This document shows, piece after piece, positions 58,301 through 64,000 of a DNA stretch of 64,000 bases. The notes under the pieces were generated by a model, which saw nothing but the letters and a program-made list of their open reading frames with translations, searched no databases and was not told where the DNA came from. The stretch is taken from assembly GCA_009746045.1 (NCBI GenBank), contig RPFO01002315.1:21625-85624 (forward strand), read 5' to 3'. The DNA comes from Mesostigma viride. Lineage: Eukaryota > Streptophyta > Mesostigmatophyceae > Mesostigmatales > Mesostigmataceae. How positions within the stretch are numbered: position 1 is the first letter of the stretch; the number at the start of each line of letters is the position of its first letter. The translations under genes and the position numbers were made by a program.

Positions 58301-58963
58301 AGTCAGACAAGAAAATTGTTGATCAAGCAAAATTCTGTCAACTGGGTAGAATCTGGGTAAAGCAATCATGAGTGCAACACGTAGCTGCCCTGCAGACATG
58401 CCAGGTAGGGGTTCCATTACTGTGAACCTGGACCATGAGTCTTTTAGGATCAGGTAGGGTTGGACATCTTTGTTGATGTGCATCACATCCCCCACTATCA
58501 TGCCCCTAGTGGTGGAAGGAGTTGCAGTATGCCATTTTTGAGGTTTGGGGCTATTGAACTGACATTCTTGACAGTGTTGTCTAGCCAGTTTTACTGCATT
58601 CCTGAGTTGTTTTCCCATGCTACTACCCCCCAGCCGTCTGGCCAGTTCCTCAGCCACTGTTTCATGACCCATGGCTAGGCAGCAGCTGTGAGCAAGCTCC
58701 TTGATATCAATGGAGTTGTCAACAGTAGGGGTTAGTGCTTTTATGTAAGGTTCCAGTACAGGGTGTTGGGAGGACAGTAAGGTTGCTGCCTCAAAATCAA
58801 TTATGCCCTGGCTGCCATCCCCAATGGTAATGAGATCATCATCCTCAGAGTAAGCAAGGTGAGAGAACTCACATTGATTTGGGTAGCGAGGCCTGTTGCA
58901 ACGGCTGCCTGGAGCTGGCCAGGTTGTGCCTCGTGTAGTGGCAGCCTGGGCAGAGATCCACAT
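55391..58963 (-). pseudogene. Copia-like pol with order integrase, protease-like, RT, RNase H
   Basis: The main frame (58963-55958, 1001 codons) holds: HHCC finger (LAHSCCLAMGH, CQEC, residues 90-134); integrase core with D159 (GDVMHI), D214 (ILLDQQF) and E244 (GVIERTIRSV); an SH3-like C-end (FQKGDQVLYY, TWLGPVTIRGF); a retropepsin-like segment at 519-592 (AIDTQAQVSVIS, NTLLGEPFV) with DTQ in place of DTG; copia-type RT (LRLKFVLKQKPQKVG, DIKRAFLRGD, WHGDDQL at 894-900 replacing YVDD). After frameshifts near 56115 and 55885 an RNase H-like tail follows (RSDYMSLTSWYSRLHRRKPG, SSNSAECRAV, LYTDSYSVISFL). Canonical copia order is protease, integrase, RT, so the protease-like segment is misplaced. 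Confidence 0.8.
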
Positions 58964-59055
58964 TGTTGACCAGTGTAGGGTTGTGGTTGCACTGGTTGCG
59001 GCTGTGCCCCGTCTGGAAGCACCTCAGGCACCTGACCCTTCCAGGGTTGCCAGGT
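58900..59055 (-). pseudogene. gag zinc knuckle of the copia-like element
   Basis: The minus-strand frame reads VRCLRCFQTGHSRNQCNHNP, a CX2CX4HX4C knuckle, followed by NNVDLCPGCHYTRHNLASS. It overlaps pol in another frame, as expected for gag-pol frameshifting or for a decayed junction. Upstream gag is disrupted by repeats. Confidence 0.65.
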
Positions 59056-59060
59056 TGCCT

Positions 59061-59083
59061 ATTGTTGTTGTTGTTGTTGTTGT

Positions 59084-59145
<62 letters not shown>

Positions 59146-59175
59146 GCCCTGTTGGGCCGGTTGTTGTTGTTGTTA
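59061..59175. repeat. (GTT)n array in the copia-like gag region
   Basis: About 85 bp of pure TTG is followed by interrupted units. On the coding strand it reads poly-Asn, poly-Gln or poly-Thr just N-terminal to the zinc knuckle. Confidence 0.95.
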
Positions 59176-59257
59176 TTGCCCTGTGAGGGCCTGTTGTTGG
59201 TATTGTTATTGTTAATTAATTAATCGCAGCTTTTCTTGTTTGTTCATTGTATTGATT

Positions 59258-59612
59258 GAGAGGACAGTATCTTTGCTGCCTCAAAACCCACCATGGTTTG
59301 GTAGCATTTTCGTTTGTTTGCTTGTAATGAGAGGACAGAAGCTGTGCTGCCTCAACACCAACCATGGTTTGGTAACAGTTTCGTTTGTTTGTTTGCAGTG
59401 AGAGGACAGCATCTGTGCTGCCTCAACACCAACCATGGTTTGGTAACAGTTTCGTTTGTTTGTTTGCAGTGAGAGGACAGCATCTGTGCTGCCTCAACAC
59501 CAACCATGGTTTGGTAACAGTTTCGTTTGTTTGCTTGTAATGAGAGGACAGCATCTGTGCTGCCTCAACACCAACCATGGTTTGGTAACAGTTTTGTTTG
59601 TTTGTTTGTTTT
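59258..59612. repeat. 71-bp minisatellite, five units
   Basis: Units start at 59258, 59329, 59400, 59471 and 59542 with GAGAGGACAG, then TGCTGCCTCAA, ACCATGGTTTGGTA and a TTTG-rich end. The first 40 bp resemble pol sequence at 58769-58800 (GGAGGACAGTAAGGTTGCTG followed by CCTCAAAA). Confidence 0.9.
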
Positions 59613-60644
59613 CTGTTAGTGTTTCTTGTTATTGCCTCCCGGTGCTGCTTGAGCGTTAGCACCAGCCATGTCTTTACCCGCAAGTACATGCGTTTGGTAA
59701 TGGCTTCTGCCACTACTGCATGCGTTATTGATTATGTGCGGCGGCTGGCAAGCTCCATGTCTAGGGAGTTGACAGCAGTGGGTTTGATTAAGGGCCCTCA
59801 GCCCTGACATAGAGAGGATCAACAGTCTCCCTAGAGGGTAGAGGCTGTGCTGCCAAGAAAGCAACAATACCCTTACACTCATCCCAAATAAAATGGGGAG
59901 ATCTGCGTTCAAAAGACATGACATTCATTCAGATAAGTCACGTTGGGGTGGACGGAGATACTTGTCTCGTTTGCATATGCCGTCCAGCCCAGGCCGCCCA
60001 CCGCCGGCGATGGGGATAGGCCAGGAGTGCTTTTATCACATAACAGCTGGAGCGTTTCTATGCTCCTCATGCTGCAGCGATAGCTTTCTGTTTGGTTATG
60101 ATATGTTGAAAAGATAGCCACCGCTCTTGAGCATTATATCAGAGCATGCATGAGGAAAGAAAGCAACGGACTTGCTTACGCTGGAAGCCCCAGGGGCCGG
60201 CGCGGGGCCGGTGCCTCCTGGGGGTTGTTTTCCTGCCGCATTGCCGCCGCCATGGCTGCTCCAGCAGTGGGTGCTGCTGTCGCAGCCGCCGGGGAAGAGG
60301 GTTGGTCGGTGCCCCGTAGGGGAACCGGCTCCGCCACCGGCTGGCGCACAGGGGAGGGGGGTTGTTCGGACTGCCTCGCGGCAGCCGGACCCTCCACCTG
60401 GCTGGTATTGTCATGGTTGTTCTTTTGTTTTCTTTTTCTTTGTCTTCTTTTTGTTTTGTTGTTATTGCATGCAGGCGCACCGACATCAGCCGGTGCCCTG
60501 TTGTCTGGCGGACGACGCTGATCATCATCGTCGTCCCCAAGATATAGTTTCTTTTTCTCTTTTCTTTTCTTTTTTTTTTTTTTTCCAGTGCCGGTTTGAA
60601 CCGTTGTTGAGTTTGATGTTGCTGAAGAGCGTTTATAAAATTCA
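59613..60644 (-). pseudogene. Decayed gag/leader region of the copia-like element
   Basis: The minus strand contains MSFERRSPHFIWDECKGIV, AFLAAQPLPSRETVDPLYVR and, after a frame slip, IKPTAVNSLDMELASRR, probably the gag N-terminus. Between that and the 5' LTR lie GC-rich and T-rich tracts without a convincing domain. Weak. Confidence 0.4.
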
Positions 60645-60997
60645 AGTTAGGAATGAGAAATGAACGACGTGATATATTGCTTGAGAACACTGTATGCTGT
60701 GAGCAATGAATTGCTTGGTTCATTAGAAAATAGGTTTACCCTTTATCAACGTTCCTCTCACTGGCTGCGCCGCCAGTGACCGTTGGGTGCAGACCGTTGG
60801 CCCGAGGCCGCACGATGACAGGTAGCAGTCTAGTCACTGCATCGTGTGATCACAGATCAATGCACGCTGCAGTACGGTCCCTATCTAGGATACTCTAGTA
60901 CCGTCCAATGACAGGACACTACGTATACTGGGTACTGACATCTGTCACGTACCCCAGTACCCAAAGTACCTATCTAGGGAAACGTATGCGACTCGAC

Positions 60998-62020
60998 CAG
61001 TGTTTTTTTTAGTGGCGATATGCCGCCAAATGTGGCGGTGTGGCACTTTTTTTGGCAAAATGTGGCGGTGCCACCCACTTTGACAGGGCACCCAAGAAGC
61101 CACAATTTGGCCGTGCTGTTCTACTTTATAGTTTCGTTTCGCCACAGGGTGGCCGTGCTTGAAGTTCACTCTAGTACAGGTTACGCCACAATTGGCGGTG
61201 TCAGCCGGTCTTCCGGCCGGCGTTCCGCCACAAGCCTCCCTAGTACTAGAACTACTATGCGTACTACTATGACTGACTGACTTACTGCGGAACCGCCCAC
61301 ACTGACTGACTTACTGACTGCATAGTGCATGTACGTAGAGCCCGGCCAAGTGCCAAGTGGCAAGTGGCCCGCTGCCAGAGACCAGAGTGCACTGTGCAGA
61401 CAGCAGCTTGTGTGCATTTTCACTTTTCAGGCTTCAGCTGGCTGGCGGCCTGGCGGCTGGCGCCTCAGTCACTCGCCAGCCATACTGTACAGTACTGTAC
61501 CTACTGCATTTACTACCTAATGTGTTTCGACTTTCGGCACTACAGTACAGTAATCGTTTTGTTAATGTGGCTGTAGTAGTATTCGTTGTTGTTAATTTAC
61601 CAAGTAAGATCTTACGCCCGGCGCCGATGCCTGAGACGGAGACGCTCGCCCGCCTTGTGTACAGGCATTCACGCCTTAAGTTGGGTTCGTGGTTTTTGGT
61701 CAACCCAACTTGAGGCGTGAACCCAACTTAAGGCGTGAATGATTATACTAAATTCTACTAGTTTGAACTTAAGATAATTAAACATACTTTTCTGAACTAC
61801 TTTGAACTCGGAATGCCAGTACGGCGCCGCGCCGCGCTGACCCCGCTGCCGGTAGGGTCATTTGCTGCACCAAAAGCCAGCCCGCCACACGTGGCCGTGC
61901 CAAGCCCAATTTTAATTGGCTTAAAGCCACACATTGGCCGAGTAAACTGAAGTTTTCATAGTTCGAAACGCCACAAGTGGCCTAGCGCCACTAGTAACGA
62001 AAACCTTAAAAAAAACACTG
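60998..62020. mobile_element. Non-autonomous hAT-type element, 1023 bp, TSD GACTCGAC
   Basis: Ends are CAGTGTTTTTTTTA and its inverse; both sides then carry AGTGGCG-containing sequence. It is flanked by 8-bp duplications GACTCGAC at 60990-60997 and 62021-62028. Numerous GCCACA/TGTGGC motifs lie near both ends, as expected for subterminal transposase sites. No transposase. It shares CAGTG termini with the element at 42094 but is otherwise a different family. Confidence 0.88.
61664..61742. repeat. Short inverted repeat (hairpin) inside the hAT-type element
   Basis: CATTCACGCCTTAAGTTGGG and its near-perfect inverse lie within 80 bp, with a third partial copy (CCAACTTGAGGCGTGAA) in the loop. It could be a miniature inserted palindrome. 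Confidence 0.7.
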
Positions 62021-62165
62021 GACTCGACTAGTGCATTCCTATCTGCATAGCCCACGTGGTATTTATATTCACATACCAACGTAGGTTTACAAGGCTTATT
62101 CATACATTGTATTCACAAGGCCTTTGAGACTTAGTCTACAGCAAAGCATGGAGACTAACTGAAGG

Positions 62166-62427
62166 GCCTCACACGGGAGAGAGAGTCCTACGTGAGAAAG
62201 GAGATCAGGCATGCGAACAGCTGTATGAAAGAGGTAGGCATAGGATTCATCGTCAGGTAGTTGACCATAAGGGGTTACACCCATAGTAGTAGGAACTAGA
62301 GTAGTATTGAGAACATCAAGGTCCTAAAAAGGAGTAATCTGCACGACGGGAGAGTGCATCTGGTACTATGTTATCTACACCCTTTTAAAGAAGGACGCCC
62401 CTATAGCTACCTTGCTAGCATCTGTAG
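62166..62427 (-). pseudogene. Gypsy RNase H remnant and connector, with a large internal deletion
   Basis: After the RT frame breaks near 62490, another frame gives VLILPDTTKPFVVATDASKV and AIGA, the start of RNase H. Within a few codons this joins GVDNIVPDALSRRADYS, the motif normally at the end of RNase H. Most of the domain is therefore deleted. The connector then reads GVTPYGQLPDDESYAYLFHT up to the copia-like insertion. Confidence 0.7.
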
Positions 62428-63534
62428 CTACAACAAAGGGTTTAGTAGTATCCGGTAGGATGAGTACGGGAGGGAGAGGAGTAGGGATTTTAGACACTGA
62501 AAAGCCGACTGACATTCACTACTCCAAACAAAGGGGATATCCTTCTTTAATAGATGATTAATAGGGGCTGCTATAGTTGCGAAACGCGGGATAAAACGCC
62601 TATAGTAAGAAGCGATTCCTAGAAAACTACGTACATTAGGGGTAGGGGTAGGCCATTCCTGAATTGACTTAGTTTTATCCGGGTCGGTAGCAACCCCGGC
62701 ATCTGACAGAACGTGCCCTAAAAATGGGACACTCCTACCCGAACGAACTTTAGCACGGCGCGCGCATAAAGAATTTTCAGCCATTATTTCTAATACTTTC
62801 TTTAAATCACGTAGGTGCGTTTCAAAATCAGGAGAATAAATAAGGATATCATCTAAGTAAGCTTGAGCACAAGAACGGTCATGCTCAGATAAAGAAACAG
62901 AGGAGAAGGAAGGATCCTTTAAATCAGAGGACACTTGAGGAAGGTGAGAATTTCCCATAACCGGTCTAAGCACTTCATTCATTAACATTTGGAAAGAGGC
63001 AGGAGAGTTACAGAGTCCCATAGCCGCTACTCTAAACTGGTAATGCCCAAAAGGAGTAGCAAAGGCGGTTTTGTGGCAATCCTCAGGAGCTATGCGTAGT
63101 TGCCAAAAACCATCCGCACAATCTAGTACTGTGAAACAGGTAGAACCTTTAACCTTATTAAATATATCATCAATACGAGGTAGAGGGTATTTAGACTTCA
63201 CAGTAATATCGTTTAACTTCCTATAATCAGTAACTAGGCGAAACTTGCCATTTGGCTTAGGAACTAACAGGACACCAGCGGAGTAGGGGGAGTTACTAGG
63301 CTCTATCAATCCTGCTTCTAATAGTGACACTAAAATCTGTTTTAGTTCCTTTAATTCGGTAGGGCCCATTCTATACATCGGAGAGTGCGTAGGAACTGCA
63401 CCGTCCTTGATAACTACACGGTGTAAAACAGAACGAGGAGGAGGATAAGAAGGGGTCTTTTCTTCAAACACTTTTGAGGAATCTATCACAGCCATGTATC
63501 TTACTATTTCATTTTCAGTAAATCCACTCCTATT
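62428..63534 (-). pseudogene. Gypsy reverse transcriptase domain
   Basis: The frame opens with NEIVRYMAVIDSSKVFEEKT and contains the RT motifs: PYSAGVLLVPKPNGKFRLV and DYRKLN, KYPLPRID, FTVLDCADGFWQLRI (first Asp), FGHYQFRVAAMGLCNSPASF, AQAYLDDILIYSPDFETHL (YLDD catalytic pair), FLGHVLSDAGV and RSFLGIASYYRRFIPRFA. A 30-residue insertion (about 62880-62960) sits before AQAYLDD. The palm motifs are intact, but the C-terminus slips frame at about 62490. Confidence 0.92.
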
Positions 63535-63639
63535 GTATCCACTGTGTTTACATCTATATCCACACTATTATTAGTGATAGGTATCTCTTGTACTTCTAAC
63601 TGAAGGAACATACATAATAGGTATCCATATTCCTTTAGT

Positions 63640-64000
63640 TCAGATCGCAATTCGTCATTGGACATTATACTTCAGGATAGGTCTCACAGGAGGATAACAG
63701 GTGTAGAGAGGAGTAATATCTACCAAGGATAAATTTTCTAATCTATATAATGACGTTCCGGTACCAGTAAAAGCTATCTGGAAACCAAATGACCATAGTA
63801 TCATAATTAATAGTAATCTTATTATCCTGGTGCCAATCTAAATCCTAGTAATACATCAGCTGTGTGATAGGGCCTATAGTGGCCGTCAGGTTGACCGTAC
63901 GTCCTTGTATGACCAGGGGAAGGGACACCGTACCCGGGGGAATGACTGGTGCGACCGTCAGCATAATGGACAGTGACCGTTTTTGTGTGAGGGATAGGGA
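63640..64000 (-). pseudogene. Gypsy aspartic protease, C-terminal part
   Basis: Across two minus frames: HYADGRTSHSPG, then VSLPLVIQGRTVNLTATIGP, LGFRLAP or DLDWHQDNKITINYDTMVIWFP. This matches the flap and the 'LG-x-D-W' end of retroviral-type proteases upstream of RT. The catalytic DTG lies right of the window. Frameshifts are present. Confidence 0.65.

Larger units (their letters stand above)
54497..62160 (-). mobile_element. Copia-like LTR retrotransposon with LTR ends AG...CT, TSD GAAGG
   Basis: Two direct LTRs of about 483-485 bp (54497-54979 and 60645-62160, the latter enlarged by a 1023-bp insertion plus its TSD) both begin AGTTAGGAATGAG and end GAGACTAACT. The 5-bp duplication GAAGG flanks the element (54492-54496, 62161-62165). 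The polyprotein is on the minus strand, so the 5' LTR is on the right. There is no TG...CA terminus and no obvious initiator-tRNA primer site after the 5' LTR. LTR identity is very high, so the insertion is young relative to the gypsy host. Confidence 0.88.
60645..62160 (-). repeat. 5' LTR of the copia-like element, interrupted by a hAT-type insertion
   Basis: LTR sequence runs 60645-60997 and resumes at 62021. The insertion duplicated GACTCGAC. Confidence 0.95.
40543..64000 (-). mobile_element. Degenerate Ty3/gypsy chromovirus carrying four nested insertions; continues past the right edge
   Basis: Minus-strand order from the right edge: protease remnant, RT, truncated RNase H, integrase (HHCC, core, GPF), chromodomain, extra ORF, polypurine tract, 3' LTR. 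Insertions at 42094-43540 (hAT-type), 45523-47966 and 48569-54029 (piggyBac), and 54497-62160 (copia-like) split it. The integrase frame is continuous when the two TTAA insertions are ignored: YYWPS joins KDVDEYVRTC, and TPTSLLASPL joins RDKDDVSRDT. In-frame stops and frameshifts (for example a TAG within the integrase near 48095) show it is inactive. Confidence 0.85.

Overview
This is a nuclear segment of a eukaryote. It holds spliceosomal GT-AG introns, three multi-exon host genes with GC-rich coding sequence, very large simple-sequence arrays, and a 23-kb nest of transposons. The receptor-type phosphodiesterase, the MATE carrier, the chromovirus and the extreme tetranucleotide load would fit a unicellular green alga (prasinophyte or chlorophyte grade). 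That placement is inference; no rRNA or organelle marker is present.

Layout. (1) 1-9.2 kb, minus strand: a MATE-family multidrug/toxin extrusion transporter in nine recognisable exons, running off the left edge. Its introns carry four different tandem repeats. (2) 9.2-10.9 kb: the divergent gap between two head-to-head genes. (3) 10.9-30.8 kb, plus strand: a roughly 1095-residue receptor-like cyclic-nucleotide phosphodiesterase in 12 exons (TM, dCache-like extracytoplasmic domain, TM, Ser-rich linker, PDEase_I catalytic domain). Its introns are filled with tetranucleotide arrays and 34-, 47-, 58- and 62-bp minisatellites. The 58-bp unit carries a perfect cAMP-response-element palindrome in nearly every copy, and the exon carrying the nucleotide-binding glutamine is present as three tandem copies. 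(4) 30.8-36.9 kb: LINE debris, AT-rich DNA and a 500-bp (TTG)n array. (5) 36.9-39.6 kb, minus strand: a gene of unknown function with three phase-compatible exons. One of its introns is 2 kb of tetranucleotide repeat from splice site to splice site.

(6) 40.5-64 kb: a degenerate minus-strand Ty3/gypsy chromovirus (protease remnant, RT, broken RNase H, integrase with chromodomain, then a long extra ORF and a 112-bp LTR). It has been cut by four insertions whose target duplications can be read: a hAT-type element (8-bp TSD), a decayed piggyBac copy (TTAA) that itself holds a LINE 3' fragment (14-bp TSD), a near-complete piggyBac element with a frameshifted transposase (TTAA), and a Ty1/copia-like element (5-bp TSD) whose right LTR holds a second hAT-type element (8-bp TSD). 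Conceptual removal of these elements rejoins the gypsy reading frame at both TTAA sites.

The standout points are the copia-like element, with domain order integrase, protease-like, RT and LTR ends AG...CT instead of TG...CA; the CRE minisatellite inside the phosphodiesterase gene; the triplicated exon around the PDE invariant glutamine; and evidence that tetranucleotide arrays have spread as insertions and can constitute a whole intron. The transporter and receptor-PDE share an intergenic region but are not otherwise linked by the sequence.
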